Below, one piece after another: positions 6,203-13,713 of a DNA stretch of 14,843 bases. The stretch covers positions 1-14,843 of the forward strand of contig JAKBNO010000075.1 in NCBI GenBank assembly GCA_021831005.1, read 5' to 3'. This DNA comes from Thermoplasmata archaeon (GTDB lineage Archaea; Thermoplasmatota; Thermoplasmata; Thermoplasmatales; GCA-001856825). The position numbers were made by a program, and so were the translations under genes. The notes under the pieces were generated by a model. That model was not told where the DNA came from. It saw nothing but the letters and a program-made list of their open reading frames with translations, and did not search any database. Numbering within the stretch: the stretch's first letter is position 1; every line of letters begins with the position of its first letter.

Positions 6203-7660
6203 ATGTTTATATCAAAACTCGAAGAAGCCAAGATGGGTTATACTTACGATGATGTTCTTCTAATTCCAGGTCCTAGCAGGGTGGAACCCGCTGGAGTGAA
6301 CGTTGAATCCTCTCTAACGAGGAACATCAAACTGAACATCCCAATAGTATCATCTCCCATGGACACGGTCTCCGAGGCAGATATGGCGATTGCACTCGCA
6401 AGGTTAGGTGGTATAGGAATAATCCACAGAAACAACAAGAGAGAAGTTCAAGCGGAAATGATCAAGAAAGTGAAGAGGGAGGAGTCCCTAATCATAAGGG
6501 ACCTCTACACCATAGATCCAGAGACATCAGTGCAGGAGGCCATCAAATTGATGAAGGAAAAGAAAATTGCTGGTCTTCCCGTTATTGTGGACAAGAAACT
6601 AGTAGGAATCTTGACAAACAGGGACATCAGGTTCCTCAAAGGAGGCGTCCAGAAAGTTCGAGAAGTAATGACCAAGGAAGTTATCACAGGCAACGGAAAT
6701 CTCACCGTGGAACAGGCGCTGAGCATAATGAATCAGAAGAAGATAGAGAAACTTCCACTGGTCGACGGTTCTGGCAATCTGGTCGGCCTGATCACTGCAA
6801 AAGATATAATGAAACGGGAACAAGACCCCCTTGCAGCCAGAGATGAAGAAGGCAAGCTCCTGGTTGGAGCTGCCGTGGGAGCGTTTGACCTGGAGAGGGC
6901 CAAAATTCTGCAGGACGCGGGGGCGGATGTGATTGTCGTAGACAGCGCTCACGGACACAATCTCAATTTAATAGATTCGGTCAAGAAGATGAGGAAGGAA
7001 ATAGAGATAGATATTATCGCAGGGAATATAGCCACTTCGCAAGCAGCAGAAGACCTGATCTCGGTTGGAGTCGACGGGATACGAACCGGAGTTGGGCCAG
7101 GTTCAATCTGTACAACCAGGATAGTTGCCGGAATAGGAGTTCCCCAGTTAACTGCGGTGGCTCAAGCATCTGAGGTTGCAGAAAGGTACGGCATCCCAGT
7201 AATTGCCGATGGTGGAATCAGGTACTCCGGCGATATTGTGAAGGCTATTGCAGCGGGCGCAAGTTCAGTTATGCTGGGCTCACTGTTGGCGGGGACTGAT
7301 GAAGCTCCGGGAACGGAGGTTAACATTTCAGGAAGGAGATACAAGACCTACAGGGGAATGGGATCTCTGGGGGCAGTAATGGGCGGAGAGAGCGACAGAT
7401 ATGGTAAGTTGGGCTCAGGGAAGTTTGTGCCAGAGGGAGTTGAAGGTGCAGTACCATATAAGGGAAAAGTTGCAGAAGAGATATTCCAGCTAATAGGTGG
7501 ACTTAAATCAGGGATGGGCTACACCGGATCGTCGACAATTCCAAAGTTGAGGGAGAACGGGAAGTTCGTCGTAATCACACAGGCAGGAATGAGTGAGAGT
7601 CATCCTCACAACGTAATGCTCTTGAGCGAACCACCCAATTATACAAACAGGTCATTCTAG
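6203..7660 (+). CDS. guaB: Inosine-5'-monophosphate dehydrogenase
   Basis: IMP dehydrogenase oxidises IMP to XMP with NAD+, the committed step of GMP synthesis in the cytoplasm. The 485-residue protein has the full family layout: the first part of the TIM barrel with YTYDDVLLIP at 13-22 and SSPMDTVSE at 50-58, a CBS domain pair inserted at about 95-205, and then the rest of the barrel. Visible active-site features are VDSAHGH at 246-252, the K+-binding and catalytic loop GVGPGSICTTR at 296-306 with catalytic C303, ADGGIR at 335-340, the GSLLAG phosphate-site segment near 359-364, and R399-Y400 of the mobile flap. No key residue is missing. The ATG at 6203 has AGGGGT only two bases upstream; the ATG at residue 11 is an alternative start but lies close to the conserved YTYDD. 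It stands alone, divergent from the thiamine operon. Confidence 0.96.
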   Translation: MFISKLEEAKMGYTYDDVLLIPGPSRVEPAGVNVESSLTRNIKLNIPIVSSPMDTVSEADMAIALARLGGIGIIHRNNKREVQAEMIKKVKREESLIIRDLYTIDPETSVQEAIKLMKEKKIAGLPVIVDKKLVGILTNRDIRFLKGGVQKVREVMTKEVITGNGNLTVEQALSIMNQKKIEKLPLVDGSGNLVGLITAKDIMKREQDPLAARDEEGKLLVGAAVGAFDLERAKILQDAGADVIVVDSAHGHNLNLIDSVKKMRKEIEIDIIAGNIATSQAAEDLISVGVDGIRTGVGPGSICTTRIVAGIGVPQLTAVAQASEVAERYGIPVIADGGIRYSGDIVKAIAAGASSVMLGSLLAGTDEAPGTEVNISGRRYKTYRGMGSLGAVMGGESDRYGKLGSGKFVPEGVEGAVPYKGKVAEEIFQLIGGLKSGMGYTGSSTIPKLRENGKFVVITQAGMSESHPHNVMLLSEPPNYTNRSF

Positions 7661-7776
7661 TGATTCTTACCAATTCATCGATTATTGTACCGGAAATCGG
7701 TCAAGGAAAACCCGACAAGAGTAACGTGTAGCGGAAAGATTATCACGAAGTCTCGGTGAAAATGGCCGTGAGACAA

Positions 7777-7786
7777 GTAATATATC
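7777..7786 (+). promoter_or_regulatory. TATA-like box of the thermopsin-family gene
   Basis: GTAATATATC is centred about 32 bases before the ATG at 7814, predicting a transcription start a few bases ahead of the start codon. No Shine-Dalgarno sequence is seen between them. The 153-base gap after guaB thus holds an independent promoter. Confidence 0.5.
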
Positions 7787-7813
7787 TCTTAGTTTGCTTA
7801 AGTTTTCTAAAAG

Positions 7814-9859
7814 ATGAGGAAATTGAAGGGCCACTCTAGAGAGATCTCAGTAATTGTTCTAGTTATCTTGATTACCTCTTCGACACTCATAGTTGTTACT
7901 AACATCGCAACACCCAGCAACAGCTCTCCTCATCTGCAGTCGCCCAAAGTAACGAATCCCAAACTCGAATCAAATCATCAAAACTCCCAGGTCAATCCTT
8001 ACCTCAGCTATATTAAAGAGCCTGCTCCTATGGGTATTGCTGATTATGGGTTAGGATTGAACAGAGTTCCTTACAATTACTCGTCGGAATCGTTCCTCGG
8101 TGTGATAGATGTAAACTCCTTAAAAACGTACAACTCTTCACGTTTTGTTCTCGGTAACGTGACTTTCCAACTCAATCTGAACATGGTATTTTCATACGAA
8201 GGAAAGAGTTACGTTTATTGGGTTCAAGATGTCTTATATCTCAACACTTCGAATAATGAAGCGTCTTTCCTAGACAATATCTGGAACCTTTCAAGCTCAA
8301 ATGCAAATATGTTCAACTCCACCGTCCTTGGAAACGGTACCGTATCAAGTGCAGGAAACTCCTATTTTTACTTTGATTTTGCATCAAACTCATCCAGCGG
8401 CAACAATATTTCTCTGAAGTACCCTACCACGATCTACCTAAAAATGAACGCGACCGTAAGTTCGCTTGGAATTCCCGAAGTCGTGTTTCTTTACAATGAC
8501 GGTTACGGATGGATCGCATATGATAAAGCGATCTTTCATTTTGTGACAAAGTCAGGTGCAGTCCCTTATTTTTACGTTGATGGTGCAGCTTACAACCCAT
8601 CTGGCGCATACTATGATGCAGAACTGGTTATGGGAGGACCCGGAAATGGTAGCCAGACCTCGGACGTCAACTCATCCCTGTACCTGATGCTTGACTACTA
8701 TAATGGGAACAACTATCAGGCCATACAGAATGCGTACAACTTTGGAAGCGACACCCTAGAGCGCGTCAACAACTTCAACAGCTCCGGAGTGTACAATGTT
8801 ACTAACGGTCAACTTGCATCGAGTATGTCACCCGGGCTCAGCCCCCTAGGATTGATTTACTCTTCAGGTGATCTTTCTTCACTCATGATAGTATCATCCA
8901 TCAAAGATGGAGCTCTATTTGTTAATGGCACCAACTTAACCGAGTTCTCAGATTACATTGTTAACGTGACGTTATTTCCCGGAACTTATTCAGTTAAGTT
9001 GTACGATTATGCCACCGGAGTCTACACATATCTTGGAAACGTCACGCTAAGTGCTGGAAAACAATCCAAAATTATAAAAGACGTCTATAGAGTCGAATTC
9101 CTGGAAAATGGTCTTCCTCCGTCCAGCCAATGGGACCTGAACATCACGGGCATAGCTTCTGTGATAGTAAGGAACCTTGATTATTACAACCTTTACCTGC
9201 CAAATGGGACATATAATTATTCAATCTATTCCTCAGACAAGAACTACCTGAATCGTAATGAATCTGGATCTATGGTTGTCAACGGCAGTTCTCTCACGAT
9301 CAAGATCTCCTTTAATCCTATTCTTTTCGGGATGTCTTTTGTCGAGTCCGGTTTACCGAAAGGTTCAAGCTGGTCCGTAAACCTCATCGGGGCATACGAG
9401 AAGAATTCAACAAATGATACTGTCATTTTTGATGTCACAAATGGCACCTACGATTTCACGATTGCCACCTCTAGCGGCTATGCTTCTTCTCCCTCACAGG
9501 GTTCGGTGACTGTTAATGGTAAGCCAACTTTGAAAAACGTTACCTTCTCTATCATTAATGGGTCAATTGTGGGTAGCATTGTCCCGGCTAACGCTTCAAT
9601 CTATGTAAATGGAACAATGTATAAGCCAATTAATGGCCAATACAATATCTCGCTCATACCAGGAAATTATTCCGTAGAAATATCTGCCCAGGGTTACAAA
9701 TCTTATACCACCAACGTGACGGTAACTTCCAATAATGCGACTCACATTCTGGTCACAAGCCTCTCCAGGAATTCAAGTCCCTCATCTCTGATCTACCTTA
9801 TTGTTGTGATTATATTATTTGCTGCAGTGGGAATTAGCATAATTAGATCCAGAAGGTAG
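7814..9859 (+). CDS. Thermopsin-family (A5) acid protease with repeated beta domains, PEGA-like domain and C-terminal membrane anchor
   Basis: This appears to be a secreted, pepstatin-insensitive-type acid protease of the thermopsin family, acting outside the cell in acid. After a basic N-terminus and a hydrophobic signal helix (about 11-31), the thermopsin core covers roughly 68-345: PAPMGIADYGLG at 70-81, SFLGVI near 93-98, YWVQDVLYLNT at 135-145, DNIWN at 154-158, YDAELVMGGPGNGS at 267-280, YYNGNN at 295-300 and NAYNFGSDTLE at 306-316. Two repeats of a beta domain follow, each opening FxExGLPxxSxW (about 429 and 509) and containing NGTYxxxI. A PEGA-like domain covers about 584-650. A transmembrane helix at about 658-676 ends with RSRR, so the protein would hang from the membrane. 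N-x-S/T sequons are very abundant, which suggests heavy N-glycosylation. The catalytic residues of this family are not clear to me, so activity is inferred from family membership only. Confidence 0.88.
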   Translation: MRKLKGHSREISVIVLVILITSSTLIVVTNIATPSNSSPHLQSPKVTNPKLESNHQNSQVNPYLSYIKEPAPMGIADYGLGLNRVPYNYSSESFLGVIDVNSLKTYNSSRFVLGNVTFQLNLNMVFSYEGKSYVYWVQDVLYLNTSNNEASFLDNIWNLSSSNANMFNSTVLGNGTVSSAGNSYFYFDFASNSSSGNNISLKYPTTIYLKMNATVSSLGIPEVVFLYNDGYGWIAYDKAIFHFVTKSGAVPYFYVDGAAYNPSGAYYDAELVMGGPGNGSQTSDVNSSLYLMLDYYNGNNYQAIQNAYNFGSDTLERVNNFNSSGVYNVTNGQLASSMSPGLSPLGLIYSSGDLSSLMIVSSIKDGALFVNGTNLTEFSDYIVNVTLFPGTYSVKLYDYATGVYTYLGNVTLSAGKQSKIIKDVYRVEFLENGLPPSSQWDLNITGIASVIVRNLDYYNLYLPNGTYNYSIYSSDKNYLNRNESGSMVVNGSSLTIKISFNPILFGMSFVESGLPKGSSWSVNLIGAYEKNSTNDTVIFDVTNGTYDFTIATSSGYASSPSQGSVTVNGKPTLKNVTFSIINGSIVGSIVPANASIYVNGTMYKPINGQYNISLIPGNYSVEISAQGYKSYTTNVTVTSNNATHILVTSLSRNSSPSSLIYLIVVIILFAAVGISIIRSRR

Positions 9860-9925
9860 GCATGAAATTGAAACTAGCACGATGGTTGCGAGTATTCTCT
9901 CTTTGAGTGATCTCAAGGCGAGCTC

Positions 9926-9935
9926 AGTTTATAGC
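9926..9935 (+). promoter_or_regulatory. TATA-like box of the B3/B4-domain gene
   Basis: AGTTTATAGC predicts a transcription start near 9957, downstream of the GTG at 9947 but 35 bases before the ATG at 9992. It therefore supports the ATG as the start. Confidence 0.4.
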
Positions 9936-9991
9936 AGTTTGTAGAAGTGATATCGTTATCTATCCATTGCAATTTGGGGAAATCGAACGTG

Positions 9992-10696
9992 ATGAAATTC
10001 AAGATAGATGAGCAAATTTTCAAGAAGTTTCCAAATTTTATGTGTGGAGTTGTCGTATGTAAAGGAGTCAATAACGTTGGTACAGACGAAAATCTCCTTC
10101 AAAAAATCAAGTCTGCTGAAGAGAGTAATAGAAAGGAGTTTGTGAAAGAGGGACTGGGCTCTGTACCATACTTCAAGGAATGGAGAAAAGCTTACTCCTC
10201 TTTCGGAGTTGATCCGACAAAATTCAAGTGTTCGAGCGAAGCAATTGCTAGAAGAGTGATCAAGGGTGACTCTATTCCTCACGTCAACAAACTTGTGGAT
10301 TCCTACAATTATATCTCGTTGAAGTACCATACGCCGTGTGGTGGTGAAGATATAGACAAAATGAATGGGGACATAATCCTAAAGTACTCAGAAGGAAGTG
10401 AAAAGTACACTCAACTCGGATCAAAGGAAGAGACTAAGGTAAGTAAGGGGGAGGTCGTCTACGTTTCTGGGGATGAAGTTATATGTGCAAAGTGGAACTG
10501 GAGAGAATCGGAGAAGACAAAGATCACTGAGGATACGAGAAATGCCTTTGTTATCGTGGAGGCCCTCCCACCACTGACATTCGACGTAGTGAAAGAGGCC
10601 AGCGAGGAGCTAGCAAGTAGCTTTAGCACGGCCTGCGGTATTTTTCCCGAAGTACATTATGTAACCGAACAAAATCACAGTTGTGAGATCTATTAG
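9992..10696 (+). CDS. B3/B4 tRNA-binding domain protein (PheRS beta editing-domain-like, COG3382 type)
   Basis: This is a stand-alone protein of 234 residues resembling the B3/B4 domain of the phenylalanyl-tRNA synthetase beta subunit, which in the synthetase edits mischarged Tyr-tRNA(Phe). Visible family features are the central VPYFKEWRKAYSSFGVDPTKFKCSSEAIARRV block, the IPHVNKLVDSYNYISLKYHTPCGGEDIDK block that follows, and EVVYVSGDEVICAKWNWRESE in the second half. These correspond to the core folds of B3 and B4. The frame opens at a GTG (9947), but that would add 15 residues without family character and lies upstream of the predicted transcription start; MKFKIDEQIFKKFPN looks like the true N-terminus. 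The function of stand-alone members is not established; trans-editing or tRNA binding is inference. The neighbouring tRNA-Tyr gene is suggestive but may be chance. Confidence 0.85.
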   Translation: MKFKIDEQIFKKFPNFMCGVVVCKGVNNVGTDENLLQKIKSAEESNRKEFVKEGLGSVPYFKEWRKAYSSFGVDPTKFKCSSEAIARRVIKGDSIPHVNKLVDSYNYISLKYHTPCGGEDIDKMNGDIILKYSEGSEKYTQLGSKEETKVSKGEVVYVSGDEVICAKWNWRESEKTKITEDTRNAFVIVEALPPLTFDVVKEASEELASSFSTACGIFPEVHYVTEQNHSCEIY

Positions 10697-10783
10697 ATCC
10701 ACAAACTGAGGTGCGAATCTGCCCCTTTCCAGCTTCTAATTGCCAAAATAGGTGTTACAGATTTTTGTCTCCTTCCCATCTAA

Positions 10784-10789
10784 AAAATT
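10784..10789 (-). terminator. T-run downstream of tRNA-Tyr
   Basis: Six consecutive T on the minus strand lie about 28 bases after the tRNA 3' end. Oligo-T tracts are the usual archaeal intrinsic termination signal. There is no hairpin. Confidence 0.45.
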
Positions 10790-10816
10790 GGAATTGAAGT
10801 TATCATATTCTATGAA

Positions 10817-10918
10817 TCCCGGCTGCCGGATTTGAACCAGCGACCTGTGGATGGCGGCGGTTGCGCCACAGCGCTGTCCCTCTACAGTCCACCGCTCTAC
10901 CAACTGAGCTAAGCCGGG
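10817..10918 (-). tRNA. tRNA-Tyr (anticodon GTA) with a 29-base intron
   Basis: The minus strand folds into a complete cloverleaf: acceptor CCCGGCT (10918-10912) with AGCCGGG (10824-10818) and discriminator A10817, D stem GCTC/GAGC, anticodon stem GTGGA (10892-10888) with TCCAC (10851-10847), and T stem GCTGG/CCGGC around TTCAAAT. The loop reads CTGTAG then A, with anticodon GTA at 10885-10883. The intron occupies about 10881-10853, between positions 37 and 38, the standard archaeal site. A repeated A makes the borders ambiguous by one base. C1-G72 is the archaeal tyrosine identity pair. CCA is not encoded. Inside the intron, GTGGCG (10869-10864) and CGCCGC (10859-10854) form a six-pair hairpin with loop CAAC. 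Confidence 0.96.
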
Positions 10919-10942
10919 TAAAGGGTTATCCCTGCAGACAAA

Positions 10943-10953
10943 AATATCTTTCT
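10943..10953 (-). promoter_or_regulatory. TATA-like box of tRNA-Tyr
   Basis: AGATATTTTTG on the minus strand lies about 25-35 bases before the tRNA 5' end, the expected distance for a TATA box giving a short 5' leader removed by RNase P. Confidence 0.45.
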
Positions 10954-11071
10954 ATTGGTGGTCAGGCCAAAGAATTTCAGGCAGACTTGGTAGAAATAAG
11001 ATAAACTCAATGAATCTTAAATTTGTAAGAGTTATACATTAGTGCGCTCCGAGAGCCCGAAATTATTAGGA

Positions 11072-11110
11072 AAATATTAATTAAGGCGAAATATATTTAT
11101 TTGAAGGTGA
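11072..11110 (+). promoter_or_regulatory. sepF promoter region and Shine-Dalgarno sequence
   Basis: Two AT-rich TATA-like stretches occur: AAATATTAATTAA at about 11072-11084 and AAATATATTTAT at 11089-11100. AAGGTGA (11104-11110) is a good Shine-Dalgarno sequence six bases before the ATG at 11117. The upstream box would start the mRNA just before this Shine-Dalgarno sequence. The downstream box would give a leaderless mRNA starting between the ATGs at 11117 and 11123. Confidence 0.5.
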
Positions 11111-11116
11111 ACACCG

Positions 11117-11494
11117 ATGCCAATGACATTCAGGAAAAAGACCGTTATCAGAACGGATAGGCCTCCAAAAGAGCCACGAAAGTTCATAGATCTCAATGAA
11201 TATCAATACACAGATGAGCCAGGAGCTGGCACGTCTGTCAAGGTAGGAGAATTAGTAAAATTTGAAGAAGTTCCTCAGTTTTCAGAGATAGTGTTGAACG
11301 GGGATTTACTGATACTGGATTATGCTGCCATTCAATCCGACGAACTTCAGATGAGGCGGATAGTGAGCGAACTGAAGAGATCAGCTGGAGACAATGGAGG
11401 AGACGTAGTGGCTCTTGGGAATAGATACCTCATTGTCACTCCGAGGGGAATGAAGATCGATAGAAATAAGATAAGAGCACCTTCTTCTCTGTAG
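11117..11494 (+). CDS. sepF: SepF-like cell division protein (DUF552)
   Basis: In archaea with FtsZ, SepF tethers the FtsZ ring to the membrane at midcell. The 125-residue protein ends in a SepF core from about residue 39 to 119: VKVGELVKFEEVPQFSEIVLNGD, LLILDYAAIQSDELQMRRIVSELK, GGDVVALGNRYLIVTPRGMKIDRNKIR. These are the typical strand-helix pattern, a glycine-rich dimer region and the conserved I/V-TP-GxKIDR ending. The N-terminus (MPMTFRKKTVIR) is basic with hydrophobic spacing and may be the membrane-targeting segment seen in SepF proteins; about 25 charged linker residues follow. The ATG at 11117 is favoured by AAGGTGA six bases upstream; ATG 11123 would only remove two residues. The T-rich stretch after the stop probably ends the transcript, so it is likely a single-gene unit. 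Confidence 0.85.
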   Translation: MPMTFRKKTVIRTDRPPKEPRKFIDLNEYQYTDEPGAGTSVKVGELVKFEEVPQFSEIVLNGDLLILDYAAIQSDELQMRRIVSELKRSAGDNGGDVVALGNRYLIVTPRGMKIDRNKIRAPSSL

Positions 11495-11521
11495 TTTTTA
11501 AATCCTTTACTTAATTTTTTT
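11495..11521 (+). terminator. T-rich terminator of sepF
   Basis: Directly after the sepF stop the plus strand carries T5 (11495-11499) and, twenty bases on, T7 (11515-11521). Archaeal RNA polymerase terminates at such oligo-T tracts; no stem precedes them. Confidence 0.55.
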
Positions 11522-11536
11522 CAGGTTCCCTACTAA

Positions 11537-11566
11537 GCTATATTGCCGGTTCACTCGGCTTATAGC
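11537..11566. repeat. Ten-pair imperfect hairpin between sepF and hppA
   Basis: Outer arms GCTATA (11537-11542) and TATAGC (11561-11566) are perfectly complementary. After a small internal mismatch (TT opposite T) the inner arms GCCG (11545-11548) and CGGC (11556-11559) close on a GTTCACT loop. It lies after the sepF T-tracts and about 30 bases before the predicted hppA TATA box, so it is likely outside both mRNAs. An operator for hppA or a processing signal are both possible. Confidence 0.6.
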
Positions 11567-11594
11567 CATTCTTTTGAGAAAAAATATGAAGTAA

Positions 11595-11605
11595 ACATTA
11601 ATAAC
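11595..11605 (+). promoter_or_regulatory. TATA-like box of hppA
   Basis: ACATTAATAAC is centred about 26 bases before the hppA ATG, predicting transcription to begin at the start codon. GGGGGAG directly abuts the ATG, which is too close for normal Shine-Dalgarno pairing and so agrees with leaderless translation. Confidence 0.5.
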
Positions 11606-11625
11606 GATATGAAAATTCGGGGGAG

Positions 11626-13713
11626 ATGGCATCAAATCTATTCGGCTGGGAGCTGTTCATACTGGCTACTACACTGGTCGGCTTAGCCTATGCTGCCCTG
11701 CAGAGCTTCTTGCTTCTAAGAATTCCAGTTACTGAACCGATACCTGAGAAAATTTCTCTGTCCATAAGACAGGGCGCCAATGCATTCATGCGGAGGCAAT
11801 ACACGAACATATTCATATTTGCGGCAGTTTTAGCGGTAATAATATTCGTTGCATTCTATTTTGCATCTGGCTTGAGCGATGCCTGGAAGTTGACTATTGG
11901 TTTCCTTGTAGGTGCTATTGGATCGGCCGTTGCAGGTCTGATAGGAATGAGTATATCTGTAAGAGCCAATGTCAGAACTGCAATTGAAGCGAAGAAAGGA
12001 TTGAATCCTGCCCTGAAACTTGCGTTCAGGGGTGGAACTGTAACCGGATTAATGGTAGCTTCTCTTGCTCTCCTTGGACTAGTTCTATTTTACATGTGGT
12101 TTGGAAGTCCCATTCCGATGATAGGTTACATATTCGGAGCTTCTCTCGTTAGCCTCTTTGCCAGAGTTGGTGGAGGGATTTATACGAAGGGTGCAGACGT
12201 CGGTGCAGATCTAGTAGGAAAGATTGAAGCAGGAATACCAGAAGATGATCCAAGAAATCCCGCGGTAATAGCCGATAATGTGGGAGACAATGTTGGGGAT
12301 TGCGCCGGAATGGGGGCAGATTTGTTCGAGACTTATGTTGTTACTGCTCTATCCGCAATGCTCGTTGGATACTTCATTTACATTAACGGTCTGAGTGCAA
12401 ACGTGTCACAAAGCCTAGTCATCATGCCTCTGGCGATAGGAGGAACTGCAATTTTAGCGACCATAATTGGGTCTTTCTTCGTCAAAAAAGGTCCGAAGCA
12501 GCGAATAATGACCGCACTTTACAAGGGTCTTTTAGTGACGGTAGTACTATCCGCGATAGGATTCTACGCAATAGATTACTATCTCATGAACGGAAATCTT
12601 GCAATCTATTTTGATGCAATCATAGGTATGATCATTATGGGAGTTATAGTCTATGTGACCGAGTATTATACTTCTGAACGGTTTTCCCCGGTTGCAAAGA
12701 TTGCAAAGTCATCGGTCACCGGAACTGGAACGAACATAATCACAGGTCTCTCATACGGTCTCCAGGCTGTTTTCATTCCTGTGGTTGTGATCGTCGGAGG
12801 TATCGTAGTTTCATACTACATTACATTCACGTCTTTTGGAAACAACTCTTACATGGGCCTCTATGGTATAGCAATCGCTGCCGCCAGTATGCTGTCGGCA
12901 ACCGGGATGATAATATCGATCGACTCGTACGGACCGATAACTGATAATGCCGGTGGAATCGCAGAAATGTCAGGTTTCGATAAGAAGACAAGAGACGAAG
13001 TGACTGATCCGCTGGATGCAGTTGGTAACACGACCAAGGCTGTCACGAAAGGCTATGCCATTGGAAGCGCTGCGCTAGCCGCACTGACACTATTTGCAGC
13101 ATACCAATTTTCCATAGATAAGATTGCCAAGTTCAGCACGATCCAACTCACTGACCCAATAGTAGTTGCGGGCCTTTTAATTGGAGGATCACTTCCATTC
13201 TTCTTCACATCATATCTGATGAATGCCGTAGGAAAGGCAGCCTCCGCAATTGTAGAGGAAGTCAGGTCACAGTTTAAACTCAAACCCAAGATTCTAACGG
13301 GAGAAGATGAGCCAGATTATGGGAAGGCAGTGGACATAGTCACGAAAGAGGCGCTCAGACAGCTCATGGTACCCGCCCTAATCGCGGTATTGACACCAAT
13401 CGTAATTGGGTTCGTTCTCGGACCACTTGCGGTCAGCGGTTTATTGATGGGTGTGATAATTGCTGGATTCCCACTTGCGATCATGATGACTGTAGGTGGA
13501 GGTGCATGGGACAATGCAAAGAAGTACATCGAACAGGGGAATTACGGAGGCAAAGGATCCGAAGCTCACAAAGCAGCAGTGGTTGGAGATACGGTAGGAG
13601 ACGCGACAAAGGACACAGCAGGCCCCGCAATAAATCCACTAATCAAAGTGGTCAACACAATATCGATCCTCTTTGTCACCATAATAATGTATCACTACCT
13701 CATCCACATCTAA
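11626..13713 (+). CDS. hppA: Membrane-bound proton-translocating pyrophosphatase, K+-independent type
   Basis: This integral membrane pump hydrolyses pyrophosphate and moves H+ out of the cytoplasm (Na+ is an alternative for some relatives). At 695 residues it has the usual length and about 15-16 membrane helices. Substrate-binding signatures are intact: GGGIYTKGADVGADLVGKIE at 182-201, DDPRNPAVIADNVGDNVGDCAG at 207-228, the ITDNAGGIAEMSG block at 438-450, and the C-terminal GDTVGDATKDTAGPAINPL. The GNTTKA motif has lysine at residue 471, the position where K+-dependent enzymes carry alanine, so I assign the K+-independent class. The ATG is preceded directly by GGGGGAG, with a TATA-like box 26 bases back. 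The gene ends tail-to-tail with folP; T-runs just beyond its stop lie inside folP and could terminate its mRNA. Confidence 0.95.
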   Translation: MASNLFGWELFILATTLVGLAYAALQSFLLLRIPVTEPIPEKISLSIRQGANAFMRRQYTNIFIFAAVLAVIIFVAFYFASGLSDAWKLTIGFLVGAIGSAVAGLIGMSISVRANVRTAIEAKKGLNPALKLAFRGGTVTGLMVASLALLGLVLFYMWFGSPIPMIGYIFGASLVSLFARVGGGIYTKGADVGADLVGKIEAGIPEDDPRNPAVIADNVGDNVGDCAGMGADLFETYVVTALSAMLVGYFIYINGLSANVSQSLVIMPLAIGGTAILATIIGSFFVKKGPKQRIMTALYKGLLVTVVLSAIGFYAIDYYLMNGNLAIYFDAIIGMIIMGVIVYVTEYYTSERFSPVAKIAKSSVTGTGTNIITGLSYGLQAVFIPVVVIVGGIVVSYYITFTSFGNNSYMGLYGIAIAAASMLSATGMIISIDSYGPITDNAGGIAEMSGFDKKTRDEVTDPLDAVGNTTKAVTKGYAIGSAALAALTLFAAYQFSIDKIAKFSTIQLTDPIVVAGLLIGGSLPFFFTSYLMNAVGKAASAIVEEVRSQFKLKPKILTGEDEPDYGKAVDIVTKEALRQLMVPALIAVLTPIVIGFVLGPLAVSGLLMGVIIAGFPLAIMMTVGGGAWDNAKKYIEQGNYGGKGSEAHKAAVVGDTVGDATKDTAGPAINPLIKVVNTISILFVTIIMYHYLIHI

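Noticed and set aside
7750..7775. Possible TCTC...GAGA dyad before the thermopsin promoter
   Set aside because: Only four clean pairs with a long unpaired interior; too weak to report as a hairpin or operator.
9947..9991. GTG start 15 codons upstream in the B3/B4-domain gene
   Set aside because: It lies upstream of the transcription start predicted from the TATA box at 9926-9935 and adds no conserved residues.
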